This document shows positions 12,901-27,900 of a stretch of DNA of 64,000 nucleotides, piece by piece; the stretch's first letter is position 1; every line of letters starts with the position of its first letter. The notes beneath the pieces were generated by a model. That model made no database searches and was not told where the DNA came from. It worked only from the letters and a program-made list of their open reading frames with translations. The position numbers and the translations under genes were made by a program. Location of the stretch: assembly GCA_944472155.2 (NCBI GenBank), contig OX235272.1, forward strand, positions 79,862,020-79,926,019, in the 5' to 3' direction. This stretch comes from Trichobilharzia szidati (lineage: Eukaryota > Platyhelminthes > Trematoda > Strigeidida > Schistosomatidae).

Positions 12901-15900
12901 AAAACTTTACGTCTTACTAGTTTATTAAATGATACAGTAAGTTGGATTTGTTTTATCACATTGTCAATCTTTAATTTTTATGTTCTTAGAGGAATATATG
13001 ATTGTATTATTGAATGCTTTTTCCCGTTTCAAAACACTAACTTGTGGTTGGTAAAATCTTCCTTGTATGAATGAACTGTTGAAAGTTGCTTCGACAGCAC
13101 TCCAGCTGATGTGAATGATTTCCAACTACTCACATTAATCAATCAGTAGTATATATCATCACGCTATTTCACTCACTTTCTCAGTTGCTACTTATATAAT
13201 CAAGCAGATCACATGATATGATCTGAATATTTTTTTATTTCCCAAATAAATTGTTGTGAGTTCACACCTCGAAGTTGTGTAATTTGCAAAAACGAATGTG
13301 ATTCTCTGTGGCTTCAAAGATTTTTTTAAAGTTTCATCATGATTTAATGTCAGTTAGGAAATCACTGGATACCAGGAGGGAGTACTGAACAGCCGTTTCG
13401 TCTTAGTTTGGGACTCTTCACAGCAGACACCTGCCAACAAGGTTCTAACCCCCAGGACCTCCTGGTCACAAGGTAAGCTCGTAGACCATATAACTACTGG
13501 GATCCGATCTGACGGCCCATGAATTCCAATTTCTACCAATTCTTGAGTTTAGGGCTAACACCAACCAATGTCATCCGTGGCGAGTATTCTTCCTCACAAC
13601 CGACCTGGTTAAACCCACTGGCCACAACTTCTCACCAGAACTCGAGGGAACTTCGTCCTGTATCCAGTCTATCTAGCGAGCCTAAGATTAATTTTCAAGA
13701 GTTAATTTGTAGGGATTTGATGGTAATTTCAATTTTGATCATAGACTGATGATTTTCAATGGATCTCGAACTGACGTCAGTTCGTGATCACGCTTGAAAA
13801 AAATCAATCTCCTACAAACTAATTCTTCAAAAGTTTTTAACATTCCTTTAGCATCATATATTAAATTGGGCTGTACATTGACATGTCGGAAAGGCATGTT
13901 AACAGTTGATTTTGTCTCAGTTGTTGATGAATTGTTGTATGTAATGGGTTTGTATGTTTGCAGTGGATCTCTTGAAACCAGTAAAAAATGTAATTTCACT
14001 ATCGCTTCTCTTCAAAATCTCATCTTATACATTAACTTCAGTGCTAGACTTTTGAAAATATAAGACGTGAAGAAATAAAATGTTTCCTAAATTCGGCTAC
14101 ATTTTGATTGTCATCGGTGTGATTATATTCTTTAGTCTAAACTGCTGCTCCTTGGATTTATGGAGTTTCGCTAGAGCCTGGCATAAGGCACCTTCATCAT
14201 ATTATACCATTCTTTTCTTTTTAGCTTGTTACAAGTAGTCTTCACAGTTATTTCAGATGAAATTTTCTTCTTAGTTGTAATATCTGCTTCACCTACTGTG
14301 TTATTGAACTGATCTGCACTGACTCTTAGTTTAAGGATGGAAGGTGATGCTGTTAAATAGGTTGGTCACTTCATTTATTAGATAAGTCACATTAACGCTT
14401 CAAATTTTCAGCTGGAATACGAAAGGTATGTTTAAGATTTGTCAAAATGCTCAAGTTTCGGTGACTGGCTTGTGTGGCATTTGCCAACCTACGTCATCTC
14501 TAGCATAGACGTAATATCCGACTATCGATTAAAGGACTTGTTTACTACTCTACTGCTTCCCTGTTTCCTCCTTAATGTTTGTGAGACATGGACAGTGAAA
14601 GTTGAAGATGTGAATAGGCTAGTTTTCTTTGATCATAAGTGTCTGTGTTAAGTCGTTTAGTGTATGGTGAGTAATGTTTAGGTTAGGCGTAAAGTGCAGG
14701 GTAAGGAGTACCAGTCAATCGATGAGGTTGTGAAGCTACACATCTATTGAGATGGCTAGGACACATTGTACGAATGCTGAACCGTCGCCCTCCTCGATGG
14801 GCAATGTTAGCGGACAGAGCATTAGGTCGAGGAAGAGTTAGATTTGGTCAAACCAAAACCTCTGTCATCAGTCCATGAAGTGTCTGACAGTTAGTTTGAG
14901 CTATTTGAGAAGGTGCAGGTCAGGATCCTAATGACCAATGGCTAGAGACTATTGATGATATGACTCGAAATCTTTCACAATGGCATAGTTGCAATAGCCC
15001 TTTGTGATCTCCTGTATCCACTAAACCGTCATATTTTTCATGTGAGTATTTTATCTTCCCTCTCACACTTTTGCTTATTATAGAACTTTTCAGTCCCTTC
15101 TTTTTCCTCTTGTTTATCCACTTTTGTGTGCTACATGGAATGGGGCAACTTGAACTTTTTCACTTTGGTGCTGAGTTCTATTTTGAAACTCAATCAGTCA
15201 GTCAGTCTGTCTTTTGCTGTTGTAGAATTAGCCTAGCTTGAAATCATAGAGGACTTTCCTTGATAAAATAGATGGTAATATTTATTGACATTTAGTAAAA
15301 TCAACAGTATCCTACTACATATAATTTCCACTAGTTTGTTTAATATTAATAGTGGTTACATTCAATTCAGTTGGTCGTGTAAAAGACATTTAATTTATCC
15401 TTCTTGAACTTTGGATAAATTTCGCGGAACTGTGAAATCCCCAATAGTTTGTACAATCTTTCAGACACTCCTAAAACATGTGTAGTAGTACGATTCCTTT
15501 GTTTGTTAATATCTGGTGATTGCTTAAGTTACAACAGTTTGAAAAAACCGCTCTGTTTCCCTCGTTTTCAATTCTTTTATTGCTGTTGTGAATGACTTTG
15601 TCATACAGCTCTTTTATAGCTGATGAATTGGTTGTATCTCTGTAGATTTGAGTCTCTGATTCCAAGAAGATCAATTAACCGTCTCTTCTTCTATAATGCT
15701 CCCTGTTAGGAGCTTTCCATTGGATTCTTTAACGTGACGAAGGTTTTGTCTACCTAGTGAATCCATAGTCTTTACTTCATTTTAGGCAGCAATATTAATT
15801 TAAGTTCTGTTTATTATAGCTACTAGACCAGATATCACTCATTGCATAGATGGTACTTCTCTTACTTGTTTGAAGATCTAATCATTGAATTAGGAAATAA

Positions 15901-18900
15901 TCTCGGTAGTTTGTTTGCATTTTGAATTTTCTTTCTAGTAAAATTGATTAACATTGTGTCCGTGTAACTTTGATGCTGATGAAATTTTTTAACAGTCTGT
16001 CCTGTAACACTGGTGCTTTCTTTGACAACTTTGCTTTTACATTAACGTTATGGTTAGGGTTATCTGAAAGATGGTGGTAATTTCTCTGCGTTCTATTCAT
16101 CATATTATCAGTTTTAGTGAGGTCAGTCTGACTGAGACAACAAATAATTCATTTACTTTAGATGTATAGTTCTGTAATGGCAGAATGTAGTGGTATTTTA
16201 GAACACGATTTAAGCAAGCAAATATGTATTTTCGGTAAATTCTCATCAGGCTTTACAATCACATATAATGAAATATCAGTCACAGCCATTTATAAAACAA
16301 TGTGGAACAATAGATTCAAATAAATTCAAGCAGAATGTAAGTAGAATGATAATAATAATAATAAGTTGTGACACTGTCTGTCTGTTGTCTGTTTTCGACA
16401 TAGAACTTTGCACATATGTGCGGCAGTTCAAGTCGCCACACTCCCTCCATGTAGCACACAAAGCAAGAGAAGAAAGTAGGAGAAATGCATACTAGAGACA
16501 GTAAGCAGAGGTGTGAGACAAAGGAATAGTAATAACGAAGAACAAAACAGTTTAGTTGGAAATCATAAGTCACAGGGAGTGGATGCATCTGCGTCAACCA
16601 TTGAGAACGACCACTTTCAGCCATGTCACCAATTTTTTCCAACCATCGGTTTTTACCGTCTCGAGGATCCCAACCAAGAAGTTTGCACCTTCCTACGTGG
16701 CCTAGACTAACCGTTGTAGATTTCATTGACTGGTGCCATGTTTTCGTTTGACCGCCGCTAGTCCTTTTCCAGCCTGACCCTATATCAGCTAACATTGCCC
16801 ATTGTCGAGGAAGGCGATGACTAGACATGCGTGCCTAACACATGTCCTAACCATCTCAGTCGATGTAATTTCACAGCCTCGTCTATTGATTTCCCCTCCT
16901 TACCTAGCACTCGATGCCTAACCTGAATATTGCTCACCTTATTATACCACTTCACACGGGAGATAAAGGCAGACACCTATGATCAAAGACAGCTAATCTT
17001 TTCATGTCTTACACTCTCAAAGGCCAGGTCTTACAGCCATAAAGGAGGACGGACCAGACTGCTGAGCAGTACACACACCCTTTGGTCGATAGTCAGATAT
17101 CACGTCTACTAAGCCCGAGACGGCGTAAACTGGCATATGCGGAACTAGCCCTCTGTATCTGTGCTGAGATTTCGTCAGAGACCAGCCCGTTGGGGCTGAT
17201 GGTACTTCCCAAGTAAGTGAAGCGGTCAACGTGCTCTACCACTTCACCTCCTATTTCTAATCTAGGAGTCGGTGTAGTCCAATCCTGTAACATCATCTTG
17301 CATTTTACAGGGGCGAATCGCATGCCAAACATACGAAGATTGCTGCTCAAGGTGTTCAGAAGACTCTGCATTTTGTCAGCGTCCTCGCCGACACTAAGAT
17401 TAAATAATGCATCTGTAGCACAGAACGATATTGATAATGCAGTTAGCAGTACAAATGAAAGTAATGTTTATAGCTCGAACAATCTGAACAATTGACAATG
17501 AAATAAGGAAACCAGAAAACTTAATAAATGAGAACAGATATCCAGAAAAATTCGTTAAAATCTCCATGATGAGAACAGATATAGAGAAACGCCTGTGCAA
17601 ACTGTACAGAAGAAACGTATATATATATATATATACCTGTGAATTCACCGTTCAAAAGAGACACAGTTACTGAATTACTGATCCTGGAACTCCGAAAAAT
17701 AATAGCTAAAACATTCTTTGCTACAACACTATGTTTAAAATTTACCACTCGTTCTATGATTCCAATACAGGTGAAGGATATACTATCGAGTTTGGCCACT
17801 TCAGTGTGCATTTATAAATTTAACTATTCCTTTGGAGACACCTACATAAGTAGGACGACTCGAAAAGCCCACCCTTGCCTTCTTGAGCATTATCCAATGT
17901 GGGTAGGTAAAGGAGTTGTAAAGTCAATTAGGAGTTCCATATTGGCATGACTTTTTGGATACGGACTATAAGATTGATAAAAATTCAGACTTTACAATTC
18001 TATACAAGGTACTATCTCAATCGCCTATCCTTGTACACCTTCGATTGCTAACTAAGCACAGCTGAGGTAGTTGCCATATAAAAAATTTCAGCCCAGTTTT
18101 GTTTTAAGAAGAAGTTTGATCGATCCCTGTCCTTACCATGGCCTTCAATCCCAACCTAGAATAGTTACCCTGGTGATACCAGATAACTGTAAATATTATT
18201 TTTACTTATACTGCTAACTGCATTATCAATATTGTATTGTGCTACAAATGCATTATTTAATCTTAGTGTCACAATTTATCATTATTATTATCATTCTTCT
18301 TACATTCTGCTTGATTGTATTTGAATCTATTGTTCCACATTGTTTTAAATGGCTGTGACTGATATTTTGTAATATGTAATTCTAAAGCCTGATATGAATT
18401 TACGTAAAATACTTATTCGCTTGCTTAAATCGTGTTCTAAAATACCGCTATATTCTGCTGTTATAGTACTACACAGATAAAGGGAATGAGATCCTCACTA
18501 GCGATTGGCTCTATTCAGGTAGGTTCTAGTGGAAATTCGTGACCAATAGAGTATAGCAGATAGGATGTGGAGATGAATACTCGCCACGGATGACATTCGC
18601 TAGCGGTCGCACCATATCATGAACTGACAGAAGTTGGAATCTATGGGCTTGCCATTGAGTCAGTTCCCAGTAGCCTAATGGTCTACGAGCTCGCTAGCCT
18701 TTTAACCAGAAGTATTATCCAAAGAGATGTTTACCAGCACAAGGATATCAAATAGCGGAGTGATAGACTTGACGAATGAACCAGTGCTACGGCAAAACAT
18801 GGGAGACACGAAGACAAAGAAACACAATACGGACGATCTGTGAGAATGACGATTTTCAGATAAGGTGTACATAATTTCCCCACATAGCCATATCAAACTC

Positions 18901-21900
18901 CAAATAAACATTCCGCTGTTAATTCTTTCGTCTTCTACCGTTACAGTACTGTTAACTGCATTATCAATATCATACTGTGCTACAGGTGCATTATTTAATC
19001 TTAGTTTCACAATTTATTATTATCGTTATTATTATTCTACTTACATCAACTGCAAATACATGTAATAGGAATGATTCATCACCTGTCCCCGATATCTGGA
19101 AAATTCTACTACCCCTACGACAAATAGGAGAAAACAAAGAAAACTATAAAAGTCAAGTTTCGAAGTCGTGTGATTACAATTGATATGATTATGAACAATA
19201 AATTTTGTTCGAAACGTCATCCAGTAAATAATACTGTTTCACTGTGTGATATGTCTAATAAACAAACTAATACGGAATTACTTACTACCACAGTGCCCAA
19301 GTTTTACACATATGCTACTTACATTCTGCTTGATTGTATTTGAATCTATTGTTCCACATTGTTTTAAATGGCTGTGACTGATATTTTGTTATGTAATTGT
19401 GAAGCCTGATGAGAATATACCGAAAATGCATATTTGCTTGCTTAAATCGTGTTCTAAAATCATCTAGATGGAACTACTTAAATTATGGTCGGTGGCACAG
19501 CGGTTAGGACGCTCGCCGATCATGCACATGGTTCTGGGGTTCGATCCCCGGCCGACGCACACCTGATACCAATAGTTGGCCTGCTAAATTTGGGCTACCG
19601 ATATCACATGCTGAAAATTCCATACTTGTATCAAAAAATTAGTTAAATTAAATTTGTCAACAGAGTTGTGTTCATTAAGCAAAATATGAAGATCTTACAT
19701 TGAAATTTCAAATCGCAAAAAGTATTCGAATTCTTATTCTTCTTTTATCTTTATTTCATGGTTTCTATAGTGCTTCAAAAAATATTTTTTTCATTTCTCT
19801 TCTTTGCAATTTAATGTTCCTCGCCCCGCAATTCAAGATTTTTCCAGAAGACTTCTTCATTGATACATCACTTATGAATTGTTGTCTGTAGTACACACCA
19901 CAATTTAACGAGTGACTTTTTGCAAAAGGTCTAGAAATCGTGCATTTTGTCTTCTTTTTATACTGTTGATTGCTATCTATTTATACTGTATTTTCAGGTT
20001 GTTCAAACTTATCAATGTCCAGCAGGTGTATGGAGTTGTTGTTGGGCAACAGATTCGAATAGATTATTCGCTGGTTGTGCAAATGGTTCCATTTTATTAT
20101 ATGATATACGTGTGACTACAGGTCCTTTAGACACCTTATTTATACCGAATAATGATGCACCTGTCTTAGGATTACAATATATTTCACCTACTGTTGTAGA
20201 TCAGAATAGCTCCAGTGCTGGAGGTTTATTAGTTGGACAGTTGAATAAAGTAAGTTATTTATTTTAAGAAAAATTATTCTCAATGTAGATTTAATTTATT
20301 AACTAACATCAGTTAGAGATCATTAAGAACTGCGTAGCACTAGGCAACTATTTCGTCCTAGTCTTAGTGGGACTTTTCAGCAGTGTACACCCATGATCCT
20401 ACCAAGGATCGGAACCTTCAGCTCCTGAGGCCAAGCTCGTTGATCATTCAGTTGCTTTGGCTGAAATTCAATGGCCTGAGAATTCTAACTTGTGTTAATT
20501 TGTAACATAGCCCTGTTCTCAAGCAATGCATGCACTTCGTCTTGACATGGTTGATCCCACCGGCCACGGCTCAGTGCAGCTTTAGGATATCCATCCACTA
20601 GCTGTTAATAAGCTGTAGACTAGTATTTAGACAATGGGTTAAGTCTTTTAAATTTCCATGTATAAAATCTATAACTCATATTAGAGATTGAAAAAAATAT
20701 AACTTAGCTTCTTTGGAGATTTATCAGCTGCTACACCATACTTCTGTACTGGAAATGTGGTTCATTGGCTCAGACATTAGATTTTCAGCCAGTAGGTCCT
20801 GGATTCAAATCCATCCCTATCTACTACAGTAGCATCACCTTGACACATGATAGGTGTGGTTCATATCCTGGTGCACGAAAGATCTATTCGCAATAGTTGA
20901 CTTCAAATAAAACTCTGTACTTTATATTGTTTATATTACTTAAAATCACAGTAATACCATCCAAGGATTTGTTTAAAGTTGAGCATACTACTTACTAAAA
21001 TCTTTGTTTTTGTAAAGTTAAACTGCTATTGTTTTCACTTCAGTTCCGAAGAGTTTCTCACCTATTCTGGGTAGAGTTTCATTATGACATTACTATAAAA
21101 GTTTTTGTATTCCCAAAAAATGAAACTACAAAACGATATTGCTTTTTACTGACATTTCACTATTTCATGCTACTAATAGCCTTGCAAAAATGTTAGTAAG
21201 CCAGAATTGACTAAATCCCAGCTTATATGCATTAAATTAATCACAGTTCTTCAGTATGAAGTAATTTTTACTCTGCTTTAATTTCATTAACAAAGTCAAC
21301 AGCAATATTAAACATGGCGGAAAACGTATTCTGAAGACATAAACTGCAACAACAGTAGTTCTATATAAATAAAATATTTCAGACGATATCAGAAGGGCGA
21401 TCAACAAATACATTTCAGTTTTCATTAAAGCTCCAGACACACTGAAAGGTTATCTTGTCCTTGTGAAAGGTTTTAATTTCAAAGAATTCATAATCTAACT
21501 GTGTCTCTAAAATAAAATGCTTAGAATGTGATGCGATATATATATATATATCGGACAAACTTCACTGGAAATCAAGATCAGAAGAAATGAACACCCGCAG
21601 AGCTTCTATTCCACCACTGAGGAATAAAGTGGCACTGGAGAAGCTTGGAAAATCACCAGCCATAGGTCTGATATGCTACAGAATCAGGACACAATACTGC
21701 TTTTGACAATGTTGAAGTCATCCGGAAGGATTTCAAGAGTCTAAAAGGACGTATCATATCAGAAGCACTTCATATTAAATGGGATCCATAATGTCTGGAG
21801 AGGAATGACAGATTAAAATAGAATTGGACCTGGTACCTACACCCACCCACCCACCCATGAAGTGACGGAATCAACACAAATGTGAAAAGCGTTTTCGTTA

Positions 21901-24900
21901 TGTAATACATTCTGGTTTTATAATTCATAGATTTAGCAAATCGAACAGTCTCCACGTGTTTTGTTATCTTTATCATTTAACTCACTAGACAACGTAAAAC
22001 TTACTTTATGCTGGAGAAGTGTGATTGAGTTACTGTATATAAGCTGAGATTTTGTGAATTCTGGTTTAAACACATTTTGATAAAGCTGTTAGCAGCATTA
22101 AATACTGAAACAAAATAATATCATATACCCAATGACGTAATTGTCGTCAAACGATGAGGTGTTGAGTTTAATTTGTGAGTACTAAATTCTACTTCTCAAA
22201 ACTCATGAGTTTGATTCAAGTTTGTGCATTAGACCAGTAGTTACACCGGTCAGTGGTTACTATATGGTTATGTAAACCATAAAAATAGATAGAAAGTGTA
22301 GACTTTTAATTGTTGAATTGTAAAAATTTAACAATTTCGAAGTCAGTTTCGTCATAAGCTGTTATCAGGCAGTAATAAACACTTGTTTCAGATCCTTCAG
22401 CTGTGTGCATTAACAACCCCATCAGAGGTCATAAAAACCGGTTCGATCCTTAGTGGGGTCGTACACTGCTGGAGAGTTTCAAACAAGCAATACATGTTGA
22501 GATAAAAATTCATTGGTAATAAGTTAATTACCCATAGTTACGTTTTCAAGGTATTCATAGAATTAGTAGAACTCTGCAAAACTTGGCGTGGAATAATGCT
22601 CTTGTCCACATCAAGTAAAATACTAAGTCACGTCATCCTGGATAGAATAAAAGATGCACTGGATGCAGAACTCCGCCCCACCGGAACAAGCTGGATTCAG
22701 GAAAGGCAAATCATATACTGATCAAACTGCAACTTTACGCATCATCATCACAGAAAAAAGCATAGAATGATGGTCAAACCTATATCTACCTCAACTTCAT
22801 CGACTCGGGAAAGGCCTTTGACGGTACAGCGTTGACCGAGAAGTAATTTGGAAACTGCTTCAACACTACGGCGTGTAGTGCTCTTTATCAATCTCATTCA
22901 ACAGCTGGCTATATATCAATGCCACATGTCAGGTAACCCACAACGGAAAACTCAGTGACGCGTTCGAAGTGAGTACAGAAGTAAGACGAGCTGGCTGCCT
23001 ATTACAACTGATGATATTCCTAATTTTGGTGGACTGGATTGTGCGTCAGACTGTGGGGATTGGTAAGACAGGAATGTGTTGGGCCGACTAGAAGACTCCA
23101 CAAGATCTGGATTTCGCGGGGGATTTATGTTTAATGTCACACAGACTCGAAAACTTGCAGGCGAAAACCAACAAACTGGCAGAAGAAGCAGCGAAAACAG
23201 AGCCCCAAGTGAACATGGAGCAGACGGAGATGATGACGATAACCAACCAACAGCGGCAATAACCGGTACCAGTCACTATCAATGGGAGGAACTTGAAAGA
23301 GGTCACTTCCTTCACCTATCTAGGAAGCATTGCTTTTAACCACAGGCTGGTTGAACGGATGAAGATGTCAAAGCAGGCCAGAATCGGAAAGGCAAGATAC
23401 GCCTTCAGCCATCTGAAATCGGTTTAGAAATCTTCTGCACTCAACCTGCATAAAGAACAAGGTTCGGATTTTCAACACAATGTGGAGTCACTTCTTCTTT
23501 ATGAGTCAGAAACATGGTGCGTCACGAAAAGCATTTCTCACTGGTTGCAGACTTTTATCAACAGTTGCCTTCGCTAGCGCCATACTGAAGATCAAATGGC
23601 CAGTCAGAAAAAATCATTAACAAGAAACTGTGGGAACAAACCAACGGATAGCCGACAAATATATAGGACAAAATGGAGATGAACTTGGCATACTCTGAGG
23701 AGGTCGTCGAATGTCATCGCGCGCAATGCAGGTCATTCCTCGAGTGCAATGCTAATCGGAAGTGACGAGTGGGTCGTCGGTGCGAGGGTAACATGGAGGA
23801 GATGAGAAATTGTGGGCAATCTTGGTCCAAGCTGAAGAAACGACAGAAGATAGGACAAAGTGGAGATGTGTTGTTGAAGCCCTATGTTCTACTCGGAACT
23901 CAAGGGAATAATATTAACAATAATAATAAGTTAAAGATAAATGTGGTAGAGGAAATGAATAATATTTAAGAATCCATCATAATTTTTCAAACACTTGAGT
24001 TCCGAGTGGAACAAAGAGATTCGAGCTTTTAAGTTTCAGTAGTAGTGTGGTATTGTTTTCTTTATACAAGGTGGGGTTGTTAGCCTTACACCCAACCGTC
24101 AATCTTTGCTCGACTCACTGTCGACTACTAAACTAGGTGAGATTCCAAAGTGAGTTCTCCAGAAATTGAACTCTTACAATCTGTTTAGTTGGTGAGCAGT
24201 CTGTCATTGAACCACTAACTCACAATTTGAAACTAGTAGTTAATTAATTTACAATCAGGAAATCAGTGTTTTGATAATGAGTATGATACCTATATAATAC
24301 AGAGCCCTGAAACAAAGTACCAAATGAAAACACACACACACACACGTCCTCACTGATACGGTCTGTTTTCTTAATATTTAAGTGAAAATTTCTAGTAAAG
24401 TTAAACCGTTTACATTTTCAGGTTACATTCATGTCTGAAAGTTCTGTAAATAACAATGTATCTAGTGATGAACCAGCTGATCAAGAAAATGAAGAATCCA
24501 TTGTACATAGTCTACCCTCAAATACTACCGCCTCACAACACACCCTACATCACCAGATCTCATACAAGAAAGTCATTCATTACCTTCATCCAATTGGTTT
24601 GGCAATCTAACTGTTTATAAACCTCATAATCTTCCTTTAGAGGGTAGTTTAGTCTCATTGAGTGCACTTCCACAAAGACGTCAATTTTTAGCCTCTTACA
24701 GACCATCACAACGGTTACCACGTGTACGACATTTATTAGCAGAATTGCAGAATGATTCTTCTCCTTCACTGACAGAAACAGTCTACTCGTGTAGAGAAAT
24801 ACATAATCTATGGGCAGGAAGTAGAATGAAAAAGCTTACTCGGGCAAAATTATTTGTTGGACCTTCAAAGGATTCAGGTATGTATACATGATGTCTGCTT

Positions 24901-27900
24901 CTTGTTATGAGTAATTTAATGCTTTTTTTCAACGCTTCATTTACTATTCAAGTGTTGGTTTGTAGGGATTTGATTGGTTACAGGATTTCATCATGAGCTG
25001 ACATTGGTTAGAGAACCATTGGAAAACCTGGAAGTACTGGACAGCTGTTTCGTCCTAGTTTAGGACTCTTCATCAGTACTCACCCACCAGGATTCGAAAC
25101 CAGGACCTTCTGGTTACAAGGCGAGCTCGTATACCATTAAGCCACTGGGACCCGATCCAATGGCCAGTCCATGAATTCCAGCTTCTGCCAATTCACGACA
25201 TAGCGCGACCCCTAGCCAATGTCTTCGGCGAGTATTTGTCCTCACACCCGACCTGCTGCACTCCACTGGTCACGACTTCTCACTAGAACCCCAGGTAACT
25301 ACCTACCTGAATAGGGCAAGTCGCTAGTGAGCATCTCATTGATATTCAAGTGTTAGTTGGTTGGTTTCATTTACTAGTTGACTGTCAGAATTATACACTT
25401 TGTGGTCACATACAGCATGATTTATCTAACTGAGCAGTGGTCTGTTTAAAGACATTATTTTTCAAGAGTTGGTTTATAAGGATTAGATTTGTTTTGATTT
25501 TGTTTTTACTAGTTTGACCACGGATTGATATTTAAAAAAACAAATCTAATCCTTACAAACCAACTCTTGAAAATTAATCTGACGCACGCTAGTGACTTGC
25601 TACAGGACAGAGTTTCCTGGAGTTTTAGTGAGAAGTTATGACCAGTGAGGTGCAACCAGTCAAGTGTGAGGATGGACTGCCCACCGATGACATTGGTTGG
25701 TGGTTGCGCTAAATCACGAATTGGTATAAGTTAGAATTCATGGGCTGCCCAATGAATCGGGTGGGTCCCAGTGGCTGAATGGTAAACGAGCCAGCTTGCC
25801 TTGTAACCGGAAGGTCCTAGGTTCGAACCCTTGTGGCGGATGGGTGCGTACAGCCGATGATTCCCAAACTAGGATGAAACAGCTGTCCAGTACTCTATGC
25901 TGGTTTTCAATGGTTCTCTAACTGATATCTATCCGTGGTCAAGCTCGTAAAAAAAGAAAATAAAGACATTATGTATGAACAGTTTAAGATCCCTTGGTAA
26001 TATGCCTGAAAATCCTTCACATTTGTGTAGATGTGTTTACTTTTTATTGTCTTTGAAATATGGGATACCTTCATTATTCATACTTCTTATCTTACCTTAC
26101 ACTCATGTGTATTTTAATGTGGTTGTGTTCTCTAAGCTGGATAGTTAATTTTCAAAGGACATCTCAGAAATCACGGCAAGACTCTTCAAATCTTTAGGAA
26201 TTGACGTCGCATACAAACCAAGAAAATCACTTCACTCAACTGGCTCTAAGTCAACCAAAAAACTCAACAACGAAAGAAGATAAAACCAACAATATCTACA
26301 AAATAAATTGTAACGCGGAAAACACTACATTGGCCAAAGTGGACGTCCCCTTCGTCTTCGTATCCATAAACATAAGCTAGCCATCAAAAGACATGACATC
26401 CACTCCTTCATATCACTACATATAGACAACCACGGACATCAATTCGACTGGGACAACCAACGTTCAAATAATAGACAGAGGAAACACCAAGAATGCTAGA
26501 GAACTTTTAGAAGTCTGGTATTCCAGTGAATCATCAATCAATAGACACATCGAGATAGACTAACTTTACCAACCAATAAGAAGGAAATCTCACACACGAA
26601 GGGTCAAAGTTCAAGTCAAGGAAACAATCATCACCAATACCAATACAAGTAACCTAGAGGGTGTGAAAACACACAAAAACAACCAATCACGTTCAAGGTG
26701 GTCACCAGGAGAGATGACTAATAAACTCGTGGAGAAATCTAAAAGCTCACTTCAAACTGAAGTATGCACTGAAAATGTTGCCTAGTAGGGCAATGAAAGC
26801 TTCGCAAATAAACTATCCAGCTCAGAGAACACAACCACATGAAAATCATCCACCTGAGCTACAAATCTTCCCCATCATACTCATGTGTATACATTATAGT
26901 CTACCACTTCTGCACGTGTGTTCTCTCTTTACTTTTTGCAGTTTGAAGTCTAGCGATTTGAACCAATTCACTTTTGTGCAAGCTTTTCTTCAGTATATCG
27001 ATTTAACTAACTAAACTAACTGAGTTTCACTAGAGGAACTTTGCATATAGATATGCATCAGTTCAAGTTTGCTACACTCCATGGAACACACAAAGATAAA
27101 CAAAAAAGAGATTCGAAACAACCATGAGACGATGTTCAGAAACATGCAAGAGAAAGAGTAGTAACATTGGAAAAACATAAGGCTTTTATAGGTATTGGAG
27201 ATCATAAAGAGTGAATGCAACTGTGACAATGAGAATGATTTTGAGCCATACTACTAATTGTTTCCAACCATTGGTTAGCAGGATCGCTGGAACCCCAACC
27301 AGACAGCCTACACCTCCCTACATAGTTTAAACCAACTGTCAAAAATGTCATAGACTGATACTAAGTTTTGGTTTGACAACCCCTATAATCTTTTCAACCC
27401 AATCGTGAATTGGCTAACACTATCCGTCTAGAAAGGCGATGGCTTGGGATGCGCAACACGTGTTCTAGCGGTCTCAATCGATCTAACTTTACAGCCGCAT
27501 CGATTGACTTACTCTCCCTACCTAACACTCTATGTCTAACCTCATTATTGCTCATTGGATTATACCACGTGACACAAGAGATAGAAAGCAAACATCTGTC
27601 GTCAAAGACAGTTAGTTGTGGTACAGCTATTCATACCGATAAAAGTATTCAGCAGTTTACTTAACATCACTTCAGCACCACTTGTTAAAACACGCTCATC
27701 TAACCAGAAGTTTCTTTTTTGTTTTGAAGTATGTACAGGAGTTCAGGTTAACAGTTGTTTTGAAGAATGTTGGTTATCATAACTTTCCTAATAGGAATTC
27801 AGAGCTATACCTACCTACCTGCCTGTTGATATAATATGTTTTTAATTGAGTTTATTCAACTTAATAGGAGATCAAGTGGTATGTAATTCATTGCTGCATA

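Noticed and set aside
19486..19558. Functional tRNA gene
   Set aside because: The T loop is one base short, the acceptor stem has mismatches, and it is surrounded by repeats. Kept only as a tRNA-like repeat.
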